This document shows positions 1 through 9,975 of a DNA stretch of 64,000 nucleotides, piece after piece. A program made the translations under genes and the position numbers. The DNA comes from an uncultured PS1 clade bacterium. Lineage in GTDB: Bacteria > Pseudomonadota > Alphaproteobacteria > RS24. Below the pieces are notes generated by a model, which was given only the letters and a program-made list of their open reading frames with translations, made no database searches and had not been told where the DNA came from. Each line of letters starts with the position of its first letter. Position 1 is the stretch's first letter. The stretch spans positions 1 through 64,000 of the forward strand of contig CACNWB010000008.1 in the NCBI GenBank assembly GCA_902624095.1. Direction: 5' to 3'.

Positions 1-537
1 GACCAATCAGATATCCCTTTTGAACTGGGTATCATCCGCAATCACTACGTCGGGCGCACCTTTATTGAGCCTCAGCAATCCATCCGCGCTTTTTCGGTGA
101 AACTCAAACACAATGCCAACCGCGTGCATGTTGACGGCAAGCGCGTGATTCTGATTGACGACTCGATTGTGCGCGGGACGACGTCCGTTAAAATCGTCCA
201 GATGATGCGCGACGCCGGTGCAAAGGAGGTTCACTTGCGCATAGGTGCGCCGCCGATTACACACCCTGATTTTTATGGCATTGATACGCCCGACGAGGAT
301 CAATTGCTGGCGGCAAACAATTCGCTGGAAGAAATGCGCGCATATATCGGTGCTGACAGCCTCGCTTTTTTAAGCGTTGACGGGCTCTACCGCGCCATGG
401 GCTATGATGATGGCCGCGATCCGGTGCGTCCGCAATTTACTGACCACTGTTTTACCGGCGATTACCCGACTGGTTTGACCGACCAGCAAGATGACGGCCA
501 CGTCAAACAGCTGTCACTACTTGCAGAACAGGTATAG
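1..537 (+). CDS. purF: Amidophosphoribosyltransferase, C-terminal part (cut by window start)
   Basis: First committed enzyme of purine synthesis, making phosphoribosylamine from PRPP and glutamine in the cytoplasm. The window opens inside the gene: the frame is open from base 1 and reads [15 protein letters not shown], a PurF signature, then the PRPP-binding loop [13 protein letters not shown] at fragment residues 49-61. About 178 C-terminal residues are present. The N-terminal glutaminase domain lies outside the window, so its catalytic cysteine cannot be checked. The SDR gene starts 8 bases after the stop and is probably co-transcribed. Identification is secure. Confidence 0.96.
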   Translation, partial: DQSDIPFELGIIRNHYVGRTFIEPQQSIRAFSVKLKHNANRVHVDGKRVILIDDSIVRGTTSVKIVQMMRDAGAKEVHLRIGAPPITHPDFYGIDTPDEDQLLAANNSLEEMRAYIGADSLAFLSVDGLYRAMGYDDGRDPVRPQFTDHCFTGDYPTGLTDQQDDGHVKQLSLLAEQV

Positions 538-545
538 TCAATTCG

Positions 546-1265
546 ATGACGGCTTCCGAACCTGATTTCAGCGGGCGCCTGGCGCTTGTCACAGGTGCAT
601 CGAGGGGGCTCGGATACGCCGTCGCGCGCGCTTTGGCATTGGCGGGTGCCCATGTTTTGCTAGTCGGGCGAACGCAGGGCGCGCTCGAAGCCCTTTATGA
701 CGAAATCCGTTCCAATGGCGGAGAGGCAACCGGCGTTCCGATGGATGTGACAGATGGTGATGCGCTCGACCGTCTGGGCGCTACTGTGGCCGAGCGCTGG
801 GGCCACCTGGACCTTCTGGTTGGCAATGCTGGAGAGTTGGGACCAATTACGCCGGTCAGTCATATTGCACCGGAGGCTTTTGAAAAGGCACTGGCTGTCA
901 ATGTCACTGCCAATGCGCGCCTTATTCGTGCCATGGAACCTTTGCTGTTACAGGCCAAAGCCCCGCGCGCGATTTTCGTAACCTCCGGTGCGGCCGGCAA
1001 GGCGCGCCCTTTTTGGGGGACTTATGCGACCTCGAAAGCCGCCCTTGATGCCATGGTGAGAACTTGGGCGCATGAACATAAAAACGACGCGTTGCGGGTC
1101 AATCTTTTATCGCCCGGGCCAGTGCGAACGGCGATGCGCGCCCAGGCCATGCCCGGCGAAGACCCGAATACACTGCCCACTCCCACTGATGTTGCGCCGC
1201 TGTTTCTGGAATTGCTGTCACCGCAAGAAACACGCACCGGCGAAACCGTTCGATTTGTGCGTTGA
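546..1265 (+). CDS. SDR family NAD(P)-dependent oxidoreductase
   Basis: A 239-residue classical short-chain dehydrogenase. The Rossmann nucleotide loop TGASRGLG is at residues 16-23, the NAG motif at 94-96, Asn119, Ser147 and the Tyr160-x3-Lys164 catalytic pair (YATSK) follow, then the PG motif near the C terminus, so the enzyme is complete and likely active. The substrate is not evident. It follows purF by 8 bases, an arrangement seen in other alphaproteobacteria, but a link to purine synthesis is not implied. It converges on der, with only 3 bases between the two stops. Confidence 0.9.
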   Translation: MTASEPDFSGRLALVTGASRGLGYAVARALALAGAHVLLVGRTQGALEALYDEIRSNGGEATGVPMDVTDGDALDRLGATVAERWGHLDLLVGNAGELGPITPVSHIAPEAFEKALAVNVTANARLIRAMEPLLLQAKAPRAIFVTSGAAGKARPFWGTYATSKAALDAMVRTWAHEHKNDALRVNLLSPGPVRTAMRAQAMPGEDPNTLPTPTDVAPLFLELLSPQETRTGETVRFVR

Positions 1266-1268
1266 CGC

Positions 1269-2690
1269 CTATTTGTCTTCGTAGGGGTTTTTGCCTTTGC
1301 GTACGAAAAGGCGCAGCGGCACACCCGCAAGGTCAAATGTTTCACGCAAGCCATTAACCAAATAACGCTGATAGCTCTCGGGTACGGCATGGCCCCGGCT
1401 CGAAAAGGTAACAAAAGTTGGCGGGCGCGATTTGGCCTGGGTGATGTAACGCAGCCGCACCGGACGCCCCTTATCGGCGGGTGGCGGATGGCGTTCAATC
1501 ACACCCGAAAGCCAATTATTGAGTTTGGCCGTACCGATACGGGCATTCCACAACCCATATTGCCGAATGATGGCCGGCATAAGCTGGTCGACACCCTGAC
1601 CGGTTTCCGCCGACAGCATAATCACCGGCACACCGCGCAATTTGGGCAACGCACGTAACAACGTGTCGTTGACTGTTTGGCGCACTTCTTGACGGTCGAG
1701 TTTCAAATCCCATTTGTTAATACCGATAATGAGCGCGCGCCCTTCGCGTTCGACCAAATCGGCCAGTTGCACATCCTGCTTGTCAAACGGACTGGTGGCA
1801 TCGATCAGAAGCACCACAATCTCCGCAAACTTCACCGCGCGAAGACCGTCAGCGACCGATAGCTTTTCCAGCTTTTCGGTTACTCGAGCCTTACGGCGCA
1901 TGCCTGCCGTGTCCCAAAGGGTAACAAGGCGCCCCGTTTCCGGTGCACTGGCACTGTGCCAAACCCAGTTCACTGAAATGCTGTCGCGCGTGATGCCTGC
2001 CTCCGGCCCGGTCAACAGTCGATCCGTGCCAAGCAGCCTGTTTATCAAAGTCGATTTACCCGCATTCGGGCGTCCCAAAATGGCAATGCGCAACGGGCGT
2101 TCGGGATCGTCTTCAAAAGGCGTTTCCGGATCAAATGCCAAATCCTCTTCATCTAACCCATCCGTGTCGCCAATTGGGTTGGCATGAGCATGCGCGGCAA
2201 TGGCATCGCGCACTTGCGTATATAATTCATCCGTGCCCTGCCCGTGTTCTGCAGACAGAGCAATGGGTGTGCCCAGCCCCAATTTATAGGCTTCATTAAA
2301 GCCGGTCTCGCCAGCGTGCCCTTCGCATTTATTGGCCGCCAGAATAACTGGTACGTCAGTTTTTCTCAGCAAGCGCGCGAAAAATTCGTCTTCGGGCAAT
2401 AGCCCCGCGCGGGCATCGGTTAGCATCAAAACCATATCGGCTTCTTCAATTGCAGCTTCAGTTTGCTCACGCATACGTGCCTGCAGCGATCCAGGACGGC
2501 CTTCCTCAAAGCCAGCCGTGTCAACAATCTGAAACCGTAAATCGCCCAGTCGCGCATCGCCGAAACGCCGGTCGCGCGTTACCCCCGGCTGATCATCGAC
2601 CAGCGCCAGTCGCCGCCCGACAAGGCGGTTGAACAGGGTTGATTTTCCTACATTGGGCCGGCCGACAATGGCCAGTACAAACGGTTGCAT
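1269..2690 (-). CDS. der: Ribosome biogenesis GTPase Der (EngA)
   Basis: Essential GTPase with two G domains that acts in 50S ribosome assembly. Two P-loops are visible, GRPNVGKS near residue 10 and GRPNAGKS near residue 206, each followed by a DTAG switch II motif (DTAGF, DTAGM) and a G4 motif (ANKC, NKWD). The C-terminal part is the KH-like RNA-binding domain. At 473 residues it has the usual family length. An acidic linker rich in Asp and Glu joins the two G domains. It lies downstream of the BamB-like gene with 21 bases between and is likely in the same operon. Confidence 0.96.
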   Translation of the reverse strand: MQPFVLAIVGRPNVGKSTLFNRLVGRRLALVDDQPGVTRDRRFGDARLGDLRFQIVDTAGFEEGRPGSLQARMREQTEAAIEEADMVLMLTDARAGLLPEDEFFARLLRKTDVPVILAANKCEGHAGETGFNEAYKLGLGTPIALSAEHGQGTDELYTQVRDAIAAHAHANPIGDTDGLDEEDLAFDPETPFEDDPERPLRIAILGRPNAGKSTLINRLLGTDRLLTGPEAGITRDSISVNWVWHSASAPETGRLVTLWDTAGMRRKARVTEKLEKLSVADGLRAVKFAEIVVLLIDATSPFDKQDVQLADLVEREGRALIIGINKWDLKLDRQEVRQTVNDTLLRALPKLRGVPVIMLSAETGQGVDQLMPAIIRQYGLWNARIGTAKLNNWLSGVIERHPPPADKGRPVRLRYITQAKSRPPTFVTFSSRGHAVPESYQRYLVNGLRETFDLAGVPLRLFVRKGKNPYEDK

Positions 2691-2711
2691 TGTCTTCTGT
2701 GTCCGTGGTCG

Positions 2712-4100
2712 TTACCGACGCGCGATCAGGCTACCGTCGTCGGTCAAAAAGTAAATCGTGCCATCTGCCACCACAGGCGGCAGATTGACTGGCTCACCCA
2801 AATCCACACGCTCACTGATTTCGCCATTGACCGGATCAAGCGCCAGCATATCGCCGGTGGAAGACGCAACGTAGATTTTGCCGCTTGCCAGCACTGGCCC
2901 CGTCCAATTGATGCGCCCTTGGCGATCATCGGGGTCTTCAAAAGCCGGGAGCTGGCTCACCCAGCGTACGCGGCCTTGCGCGCTCGACAAGCACACAACC
3001 TGCCCGTCCAGCGTGACGACGAATATAAAATCTCCCAAAACCCAAGGTGTTTCGATCGAGCCAATATCTGCTGTCCAGATACGTTCACCGGTACGCATAT
3101 CAATGCTTACCATGCGCCCGCCATGCGACACAGCAAAAACCCTGTCACCGTCAATCACGGGGCGGCCTACAATGGCGTTAAGCTCAGATAGGGGCGTGAT
3201 CTGGGTGGCACGACTTGTTAGACTGTCCGACCAAGCCACCCGACCATTAATACTGTTCAGCGCAATGATTTCGCCGGAATTAAAACCGGCAACGACCATG
3301 CGCGAGTCTACCGCCGGACTGGTGGCTCCGATAACGGTTGCCAAATCGGTAATCGCCAAATGCTCCCACAGGCGACTACCGTTTTGAGTCGATATCACCT
3401 GAAGACGGCTGTCGCGCGACACGGCATACAGGCGACCAGCGCGAATTGTCGGCGCGTTGGAAAACGGCACCGAATTGCGAATTTGCCAAATGACATCGCC
3501 GGTTTCGGCCGACAGAGCAGTAATCTCGCCAAATCCGGTGGTAACAAAAACCCGACCATCATTATAGGCAAGGCCCCCGCCAAAGCCGTCTTCGATATCC
3601 ACGGCCTTTTCACTAAAACCTAGAAACCGTGTAAGCCCTCTATTGGGTTCAGTGTCTTGAGCAGCGACAGATTTCTGCCAGATAATCTTGCCGGTCTTGG
3701 CATCGAGCGCCGAAACATCCAATTCAGCACCCAAAGCAAAAACCTTTCCATCACCGACAACAGGCGCGCCTTTTAATCGTAAATCGGCGGTGTTACCAGA
3801 AACGGCATCGACTTTAAACGCCTGCTGATTGCCGTCAAGCGCGAGGTGATAGGCGGCATGGCTGGCGTAACCGCCGGGATTGGGCCAGTCGCTGTTTCTG
3901 AAAACCGGCGGCAGGATAACCGCCTGCTCGCTGACGCGCGGGTCAACAGACAACGCGCGTTCAAAATTCAAAACCGAGATGCGCTCACCGTCCAGCTTTG
4001 CTTTTTCATCACCACCGCAAGCGGCCAGCAACAGAGCAAACCCCAAGACCGGCAATGTCGGCTGCCTGTATGTTTTCGGGTTACGGGAAATGGCGTTCAT
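2712..4100 (-). CDS. bamB: BamB-like outer-membrane assembly lipoprotein (PQQ-type beta-propeller)
   Basis: Probable BamB, the propeller lipoprotein of the BAM complex that inserts beta-barrel proteins into the outer membrane. The chosen ATG at 4100 gives a short signal peptide ending in the lipobox LLLAAC, with a purine-rich ribosome site (AAGGTGG) upstream. A GTG at 4160 that overlaps the previous stop (GTGA) is possible but would add 20 residues before the signal. The mature part holds repeated PQQ-like blades with motifs such as ALDAKTGKIIW, ALSAETGDVIW and SIDMRTGERIW. The position beside der and a YfgM-like gene matches the bamB neighbourhood in many proteobacteria. Confidence 0.85.
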   Translation of the reverse strand: MNAISRNPKTYRQPTLPVLGFALLLAACGGDEKAKLDGERISVLNFERALSVDPRVSEQAVILPPVFRNSDWPNPGGYASHAAYHLALDGNQQAFKVDAVSGNTADLRLKGAPVVGDGKVFALGAELDVSALDAKTGKIIWQKSVAAQDTEPNRGLTRFLGFSEKAVDIEDGFGGGLAYNDGRVFVTTGFGEITALSAETGDVIWQIRNSVPFSNAPTIRAGRLYAVSRDSRLQVISTQNGSRLWEHLAITDLATVIGATSPAVDSRMVVAGFNSGEIIALNSINGRVAWSDSLTSRATQITPLSELNAIVGRPVIDGDRVFAVSHGGRMVSIDMRTGERIWTADIGSIETPWVLGDFIFVVTLDGQVVCLSSAQGRVRWVSQLPAFEDPDDRQGRINWTGPVLASGKIYVASSTGDMLALDPVNGEISERVDLGEPVNLPPVVADGTIYFLTDDGSLIARR

Positions 4101-4156
4101 TGACTTTTGACTTCCACCTTTTGATTTTAACAAAATCTCATTAAATCGCAGTATAC

Positions 4157-4861
4157 TCACTCAGCCTGACCTAACGGGCGTAACTTTGCTTCAACTTCAC
4201 TCAGCATAATCTGAGCGCGTTGTTTGCTGAACGGCGTGGCATCAGGGTCGGCCAATTGCTCGGAATATAATTCGCGCGCCTTTAGCGGCGCGTCTTTGGT
4301 GAAATAGGCCAGTGCCAGAATGTCGCGCGCAATCGGACGCAGCGCATTTTCATCATCGAACAAACGTGCCAGCCGCGCCGCAATATCATCAGCGCTAGCT
4401 TTCTGATTCACTTGAACAATAGCGGCCTGGAGGCGTGCAAAATCGCGCATCGGGGGCGCCAGATCACCGCGTGCAGCCAAGGCGTCAAATCCGGCCAATG
4501 CGGCAGTGAAATCGCCTTTTTCAGCAGCCGTGCGAGCGGCACCAAAGGCAGCAAGCACGCCGTAGCCATTGTTTTCTTCCAGGGCAAAGGAACTGAGCGC
4601 TTCAAACTTTGCTCCGGCCGCTTCTTCATTGATCTGCTGAAGCAAGGCCTCATAACGCAGGGACGCCGCTTCGTTTTGCGATTGCTGAAAAGTACGATAA
4701 CCAACAATAATGGTTACCAGCAAAACAATACCGACTGCCCCGCCTATAACCAGCAAACCATAGCGATCCCACAGGGCCTGCCAACGGTCACGGCGTAGGT
4801 CGGCATCTACTTCGGCAAAAATATCACTCACGGTTTGCTCCTGATTTGGCCTTTGGTTCAT
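4157..4861 (-). CDS. YfgM-like tetratricopeptide inner-membrane protein
   Basis: A protein of up to 234 residues with a charged cytoplasmic N-terminal segment, one membrane helix (about residues 34-56, [20 protein letters not shown]) and a periplasmic helical-repeat region rich in Ala, typical of the YfgM family that assists at SecYEG and the BAM pathway. The ATG at 4861 overlaps panB by 38 bases. A GTG at 4831 (reading VSDIFAEV) would give an 8-base overlap (GTGAGTGA) and is equally plausible. The gene runs directly into the bamB-like gene, which supports a role in envelope protein export. Confidence 0.8.
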   Translation of the reverse strand: MNQRPNQEQTVSDIFAEVDADLRRDRWQALWDRYGLLVIGGAVGIVLLVTIIVGYRTFQQSQNEAASLRYEALLQQINEEAAGAKFEALSSFALEENNGYGVLAAFGAARTAAEKGDFTAALAGFDALAARGDLAPPMRDFARLQAAIVQVNQKASADDIAARLARLFDDENALRPIARDILALAYFTKDAPLKARELYSEQLADPDATPFSKQRAQIMLSEVEAKLRPLGQAE

Positions 4862-5684
4862 CTTCGTCAGCTTTCATAGCATAGGTATGCTTTTGCTCAG
4901 GAAATTTTCTTGTTCTCACTTCTTGCGCGTAAGTTTCCGCAGCACCCGCAATTTGTGCACCCAGCGTGGCAAATTCCTTGACAAATTTCGGTACAGACGG
5001 AGACAGCCCAAGCATATCTTCAGTCACCAAAATTTGTCCATCACATCCGGGGGACGCGCCAATGCCAATGGTCGGCACGGATATTTCGGAAGAGATTTTA
5101 TCGGCCAGTTCTGCCGCCATCCCCTCCAGAACAATGGCAAATGCGCCCGCTCGCGCGAGGACTTTTGCGTCTTCTTCAATTTGTGGCCATTCGGTACGAC
5201 TGAGGCCTTGCGTTTTGAAGCCGCCCATCACATTTACATTTTGCGGCGTCAAGCCGATATGCCCCATTACGGGAATGCCGCGCTCGGTCAGATGCCGAAC
5301 CGTTTCTTCCATGCGCGTGCCACCCTCAAGTTTCACCGCCTGCGCACCGGTTTCCTTAATCGCGCGCGCGGCATTGTGAAAGGCATGCGCTGGGCTTTCT
5401 TCATAAGTGCCAAACGGCAAATCAATAACCACCAACGCTTTTTTAGATCCGCGCACCACCGCCGCGCCATGGGCGATCATCATTTCAAGTGTTACACCCA
5501 GCGTCGTTTCCATACCATACATGACCATGCCGAGGCTGTCGCCAACGAGCAAAAGATCGACATGCGGATCAATCAATTTTGCCGTATGCGCGTGATAGGA
5601 TGTAAGGCAAACAATGGGGTCTTTGCCTTTACGCGCCACTAGATCCGGTACCGTTAAGCGTTTGCTGCCCGCGTGCGTTGACAT
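4824..5684 (-). CDS. panB: 3-methyl-2-oxobutanoate hydroxymethyltransferase
   Basis: First enzyme of pantothenate (vitamin B5, coenzyme A precursor) synthesis: it adds a hydroxymethyl group from methylene-THF to alpha-ketoisovalerate. Family motifs are clear: [13 protein letters not shown] near the N terminus, the metal site region [25 protein letters not shown] and [15 protein letters not shown]. At 286 residues it is slightly longer than usual, with a charged C-terminal tail that overlaps the next gene. No panC is visible nearby. It leads the minus-strand block panB-yfgM-bamB-der. Confidence 0.96.
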   Translation of the reverse strand: MSTHAGSKRLTVPDLVARKGKDPIVCLTSYHAHTAKLIDPHVDLLLVGDSLGMVMYGMETTLGVTLEMMIAHGAAVVRGSKKALVVIDLPFGTYEESPAHAFHNAARAIKETGAQAVKLEGGTRMEETVRHLTERGIPVMGHIGLTPQNVNVMGGFKTQGLSRTEWPQIEEDAKVLARAGAFAIVLEGMAAELADKISSEISVPTIGIGASPGCDGQILVTEDMLGLSPSVPKFVKEFATLGAQIAGAAETYAQEVRTRKFPEQKHTYAMKADEDEPKAKSGANRE

Positions 5685-5798
5685 GAGAATCTCCAGAACA
5701 CTGCACCGGAAAACCGGTCAAAGGTGTATGAAAACGGTTGGTGAGAGCAAGCGTGTTCTCTTGCGCGAAAGCTAGCCGATATTGGCCATAAGCGCAAA

Positions 5799-6761
5799 TC
5801 AGGAAGCGCGGCGCAAAGTACTGATTTGCGCCGCCTCACCCCTTTCGGAGAGGCGCGCGCAGGCGTTCCAGAATTGGCGCGCTTCCCAGTCATTCATGGC
5901 CGGGTCGGCATTGGTCAACTCAACCTCGCCATAGACATTATGATAGTAGCTTCCATAAGCCAGATCGGGCTGTGTAGCGCAAATGAGGCTTGTTTGGGCC
6001 CCTGCAGTCGGATCGATCAACAAACGGCGTTTCACCGCCCTTGCAACAGCGCCGCGGGCACCGAGATTGGTCGCGACAACTCCAGGGTGCACAATAAACA
6101 CATTGAGGCGCGGGTAACGCCGTTGCAGTTCGCGCGCCACCCAAAAATTTCCGAGTTTGCTACGATTATAAGCCTTGATGCCGCCAAGCGGCGTGCGCCA
6201 TCGAAAATCGGAGGAACAGTTCTCGGAAAAAACATAAATGTCACCCGTCAGAATAATGACCCGTGCCTTTTCCGACAGGCATCCGCGCAATAGCCCAGCG
6301 CGTAAAGCAAAATGCCCCAACACATTTGTGCCGAAGCTGATCTCATGGCCTTGCGGTGTTTCACTGTATTTAACCGGCATAACGCCAGCATTTTCGATCA
6401 ATATGTCGAGCGACTTCATACGAAGCAATTTATTTACTTCCTGAATGGCCGCGGCCACGCTATCAAGATCGGCCAAATCGCAAATTATGGGCGTGAGTGC
6501 CCTTGTATCGTAGCCATCTTCGACAAGCCCGTCGATTAAGGAGCGCAACTTCTTGCATGAGCGCCCGGCGAGTAAAACGTGAGCCCCGCGTGCAAGCAAA
6601 CCAGCCACCGTTTCGCGCCCAATGCCAGATGTAGGCCCGGTAACAAGCGCCGTTTTGTTTTTCAACAATGGCAAGTCGGGGCATATCTGAACAGAGCCTT
6701 TTTGCCCCGAAAAACAACCCAAGATGCGTTTGACAGGGCGTGCTTCCAAACGCGTTAACAT
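5799..6761 (-). CDS. SDR family oxidoreductase, retinol-dehydrogenase-like
   Basis: A 320-residue short-chain dehydrogenase of the longer RDH/WWOX-like type. It has TGPTSGIGRE as the cofactor loop (the usual Gly-x3-Gly-x-Gly spacing), AGRS after beta-2, ENAGV, TGDIY in place of the more usual SS at the catalytic Ser region, and YNRSK with the catalytic Tyr and Lys. The ATG follows an AGGAG site by 5 bases. The substrate is unknown; lipid alcohols or aldehydes are typical for this branch. The Ser position reads as Thr-Gly-Asp, so activity should not be assumed. It is monocistronic by spacing. Confidence 0.82.
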   Translation of the reverse strand: MLTRLEARPVKRILGCFSGQKGSVQICPDLPLLKNKTALVTGPTSGIGRETVAGLLARGAHVLLAGRSCKKLRSLIDGLVEDGYDTRALTPIICDLADLDSVAAAIQEVNKLLRMKSLDILIENAGVMPVKYSETPQGHEISFGTNVLGHFALRAGLLRGCLSEKARVIILTGDIYVFSENCSSDFRWRTPLGGIKAYNRSKLGNFWVARELQRRYPRLNVFIVHPGVVATNLGARGAVARAVKRRLLIDPTAGAQTSLICATQPDLAYGSYYHNVYGEVELTNADPAMNDWEARQFWNACARLSERGEAAQISTLRRAS

Positions 6762-6851
6762 TTCATCTCCTGCTAATGTAGTATGTTACGCAAGAATCGC
6801 CCCACCGGTTTAGTCAACCGGTCATTTTAATTGCACCAAACTGATGAAAAT

Positions 6852-7313
6852 TTAACACTTCTCGTACCTCACAAGCACAGCGGGATAGTTTTTGGCATTG
6901 ACCGAGGGCGGCAATGGCAGGTGGAAATTCTCAAACGGCTTGATAATGCCCACACTTACGCTTTTGGCCTTAATAGCCTCAAAACCGGCTTTGATATCGA
7001 CATATTTCGGTCTGCGATAAAGGTTGTAATCCGACCCCGGCGTCACATGGCCCTACGACGTGATGGAAATTATACCCTTTTTTAACGAATGGATAATCTC
7101 GCCATCGTCATGATGCAGCGGGTCGCTGCTGAGCAAATCACGCACAAACATGCGACGTCGCTCGGCACTGGCGTTCGCACCGGCCAACACGGTTTCATCA
7201 GCGCCTCCTTTGGTAAATATGATCGGCAGAAACTATACACCAAGCCCAAAGCCGGGAATAAGGCCAAGCAGCCCTCCAACAAACAGCCCGACCAAGAAAG
7301 GTTTTCTATTCAT
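6852..7313 (-). pseudogene. Decayed DM13-domain membrane-anchored protein
   Basis: One reading register from the ATG at 7313 to the TAA at 6852 encodes a hydrophobic N-terminal anchor (MNRKPFLVGLFVGGLLGLI), then FVRDLLSSDPLHH, then TPGSDYNLY, KSVSVGII and NYPAVLVRYEKC. This follows the order of a DM13 domain (PGPD, hydrophobic sheet strands, a final WC-type motif). The register is broken by TAG at 7233-7235 and TAG at 7053-7055. Near the second stop another frame reads FHHVVG, which suits the family better, so paired small indels are likely. The conserved Cys near the end appears as Tyr. I infer a pseudogene of a single-helix DM13 protein. Confidence 0.6.
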
Positions 7314-7420
7314 ATTATTGTTTCCTTTTATTTTGACCTGCATTCCGCAAGCAGCCATCCTTTGAACTCCAAACAACGCCTCAATCGGCATGAGTGCTTA
7401 CTCAAACACCCAACAATGAC

Positions 7421-7771
7421 TTACAGAATTTTAGAGCCGACTTGTGTTGACAACACATTAAAAGCGCAAAGGCAGGCGGCCGTTAAAACGAGGCTAGCCA
7501 AAAGCGCGACGTAAAATCCAAACTTGTCAATGACATATGGGAAGACCACAAACATGGGCAAAGTCGGCAGCAAGAAGAACAGAGTGTAACTCATATGCTT
7601 CGATATTTTTTCCGAAGACGCGCCCTCATAATACATCCATAAAATAATCAGAATTGTTGTCAGCGGCAGCGCGGCAATCAAACCGCCATACTTATCGCTT
7701 CTTTTGGCAACTTCCGTCACCGCCGCAATAATTCCAGCGGTCAAAAACAATTTGGTCAGAAAAAACACCAT
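7421..7771 (-). CDS. DUF3147-like small integral membrane protein
   Basis: About 116 residues from the ATG at 7771, with four hydrophobic stretches: FLTKLFLTAGIIAAV, GGLIAALPLTTILIILW, TLFFLLPTLPMFVVF and the C-terminal VALLASLVLTAACLCAF. The VAKRSDKYGGLIAALPLT segment resembles the DUF3147 family, whose function is not known. The start lies 11 bases after the stop of the GST-like gene, so the two are probably one transcript. A start at 7813 is open but overlaps the upstream gene by 31 bases. Family assignment is from motif memory, moderately sure. Confidence 0.65.
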   Translation of the reverse strand: MVFFLTKLFLTAGIIAAVTEVAKRSDKYGGLIAALPLTTILIILWMYYEGASSEKISKHMSYTLFFLLPTLPMFVVFPYVIDKFGFYVALLASLVLTAACLCAFNVLSTQVGSKIL

Positions 7772-7782
7772 GTCGGCACTTA

Positions 7783-8913
7783 TTAATTTCGCGGTTGAGC
7801 GCCCAAACGCCATCCCCGCGGCGAGCTGAGCGAAATATGCGTGCCCTTGAGTGAGGGTTTAGGCATGGCGAATAAATCATCCATACCAGCGCTAATTTGG
7901 CGCGCATTGAGGATTTTAGAAATTCTGCCGACCGGCGCGAATAGGCCATCAATGCGGGCTTTGTCATGCGCCCCCATTGCCCGATAATGTCGTTGCAAGA
8001 TTTCCAAGCACCATACGCGGTAAAAGGTCGTTTTGGTCCGACGGAAGCTGTGGTTTTTACCGACAAAATCGAACCGCTTTTCCTCGTCGCGAAAGGCCTC
8101 AGCATTTGCTTTCAAGTAGGGAAGATAATCATTTGCAATGCGGTCTAGAAGCGGCGTCCAGTGACGCCCTTTTGGAAATACCCAGTGTTGCTTGGCACCC
8201 AAAGCCTGCGCTTTGGTGTTCCACAAGCGTGCCAGCCATGCGTATGTGTGGGGTGCGCGGGCGCGCATGATTTCCGCTGGATCGGGATCATTTCCAAAAT
8301 GGCGAAACATTGAAGCGAAATAGCCAAAATCTGCGGCACTCGGATGACTGCCCAAAATAAACGCTTGGTTGACGAAAACCGCCTCCAGAAATTCCAGTTC
8401 CTCGAAATACATATCGCGGACGGCATCGGAATTATCTTTCGTCATTCCGTCACCCCATAACCATTCCCGCGATTGGCGCTGGGCGAAATACCACCACAAG
8501 GCCGGCGCGCCCAGCGCACCTTTCATGATCCGTGTACCTAGCGCGCGCCGCGACACTGGCGGCATCCAGCGCCACCACATGGCTGGTCGCCACAGCCATT
8601 CATCGCCGTAATCCTCAAGCAACAGTGATACAAACGCCAGTGCCTTGTTTTTCGGTGTAATCGGGGTGTCCGGATAAACCGTTTCAAACCATTGAATTGT
8701 CGGCGTCGTGTCATAGAGCCACTGGCCTTGCGGCGTTTCGACGGCAGGCATTTTCTTAATGCCAGTATGAAAAAAAATCTTGCCGAGGTCGTAGCCGTCG
8801 ACAAGTTCGTGCGAAATATCCTTATAGCGCATATAGGCCTCCAACTTACCGGTGAAATAGGAAATATTGACCCCATGCAACCTGTAGGGTGCATTCAAAT
8901 TTTTCTGCGTCAC
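7783..8913 (-). CDS. Glutathione S-transferase family protein (long form)
   Basis: A 376-residue protein with an N-terminal thioredoxin-like GST domain (YRLHGVNISYFTGKLEAYMRYKD, then KKMPAVETPQGQWLYDTTPTIQW, which contains the cis-Pro and the glutathione-contacting Thr position) and an all-helical C-terminal domain with the N-capping motif HPSAADFGYFA. It is longer than typical GSTs (about 220), with an extra W-rich insert and C-terminal extension. The start is GTG with an AGGAG site 8 bases upstream. A second GST-like gene lies just upstream on the same strand, suggesting a joint detoxification or isomerase-type role. The substrate is unknown. Confidence 0.82.
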   Translation of the reverse strand: MTQKNLNAPYRLHGVNISYFTGKLEAYMRYKDISHELVDGYDLGKIFFHTGIKKMPAVETPQGQWLYDTTPTIQWFETVYPDTPITPKNKALAFVSLLLEDYGDEWLWRPAMWWRWMPPVSRRALGTRIMKGALGAPALWWYFAQRQSREWLWGDGMTKDNSDAVRDMYFEELEFLEAVFVNQAFILGSHPSAADFGYFASMFRHFGNDPDPAEIMRARAPHTYAWLARLWNTKAQALGAKQHWVFPKGRHWTPLLDRIANDYLPYLKANAEAFRDEEKRFDFVGKNHSFRRTKTTFYRVWCLEILQRHYRAMGAHDKARIDGLFAPVGRISKILNARQISAGMDDLFAMPKPSLKGTHISLSSPRGWRLGAQPRN

Positions 8914-8946
8914 GTGCGGGCTCCTGCTTCGACTTTTGTCAATTTG

Positions 8947-9753
8947 TCAAATTGGGTCGCCTCCAAGAAGCGCCGGCGTTTCACAATAGGTCGTCAAAAT
9001 ATAATCTCGCTGTACCTCAAGCCGGTCGGTAAGGGATTCTTTTACTGGTGGAATATGCGAACTGGCTTCAAACATTGCTAGCATACCTTCATTTTGCTTG
9101 GTGCGCGGCATTATTTCGGGTGGCGCCGGTATCACCGCCATGCTCATAGTCGCCCAATAAACATCGGCGGCGGAAATGGCATCGCCAATTAGATATTTAG
9201 AGCCGCGTCCTTCCTGCGCCTGCACTTGCGCGTCGATCACGCGAATGATTTCGGCCATTTTGTCGGGCGCCTGCGCGCTGGCTTCCGCGCTATAGCCATA
9301 TTTTCTACCCAGCGGCCCGTCTGACAATATACGCATATTCCAAACCAAACCGTCCTCGGCCAGAACAATGGCGCAAAGCCCAAACACTTCGACCCTTTGG
9401 CGGAAATCGGCGGGAATTAGTGCCGGGCTGTCCGACGCCCCTATCCGTTCGGCCAGAGCTAGCTGTTCTGTCCAGTTGCTTCTGGGGCGTTCATCATTGT
9501 GAAACATCGTCGGCAAGCTGGTTTGGCTGGTCAGCTCGTAAAGCTTCTCCTGACGGTCTTTGCCGGTTTCCTTATCGACCCCCATAAGCGGATGCAATGC
9601 CCGAATGAGGGGAATTTTTTTGACATAGCAAATATTTTTGAGCGCCTCGGCGTAAAGCGCCTGCATGCCGGGAATGAAAGTTGCCCGCGTGCCGGTGGTC
9701 ATTTTCGCCGCTTCTTCAAGTTGAATAAATTCTGGATTTTTTGTCTCATTCAT
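8947..9753 (-). CDS. GST-like protein
   Basis: A 268-residue protein that looks like a divergent glutathione S-transferase: an N-terminal segment with IPLIRALHP and TSLPTMFHNDERPR in the place of the thioredoxin-like strand with cis-Pro, and a helical C-terminal part with YLIGDAISAADVYWA, the GST helix-capping motif. It sits 33 bases upstream of the long GST gene on the same strand and is probably co-transcribed. The active residue for glutathione is not obvious. It may be a non-catalytic or specialised member. Confidence 0.7.
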   Translation of the reverse strand: MNETKNPEFIQLEEAAKMTTGTRATFIPGMQALYAEALKNICYVKKIPLIRALHPLMGVDKETGKDRQEKLYELTSQTSLPTMFHNDERPRSNWTEQLALAERIGASDSPALIPADFRQRVEVFGLCAIVLAEDGLVWNMRILSDGPLGRKYGYSAEASAQAPDKMAEIIRVIDAQVQAQEGRGSKYLIGDAISAADVYWATMSMAVIPAPPEIMPRTKQNEGMLAMFEASSHIPPVKESLTDRLEVQRDYILTTYCETPALLGGDPI

Positions 9754-9975
9754 TGCAGTTTTTCTAGCCCCCTAAAAACGCAGTCTTATGCTAAAACGCA
9801 CTATCCCGTTAGCATTTCGGTGAATTTGGTACCTGGTTTGACCTATGCCAACCCTATCATTATATGCCTGTTAAACCGTAATGGAAAAAATTAATGAGCA
9901 ACCCCGAAGCGCCACCCAACTTTTAGCCTCACAATTCATTTTCCTCAACCTTACAGGTCTGCAAGCATCGAGCAA

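Noticed and set aside
7053-7235. Read-through or recoded stop codons as a functional DM13 gene
   Set aside because: The frame near the second stop fits the family only after a shift and the conserved Cys is lost, which favours decay.
7089-7514. Plus-strand open frame of 141 residues
   Set aside because: It lies opposite the decayed DM13 gene and the DUF3147-like gene, and its composition is that of a shadow frame.
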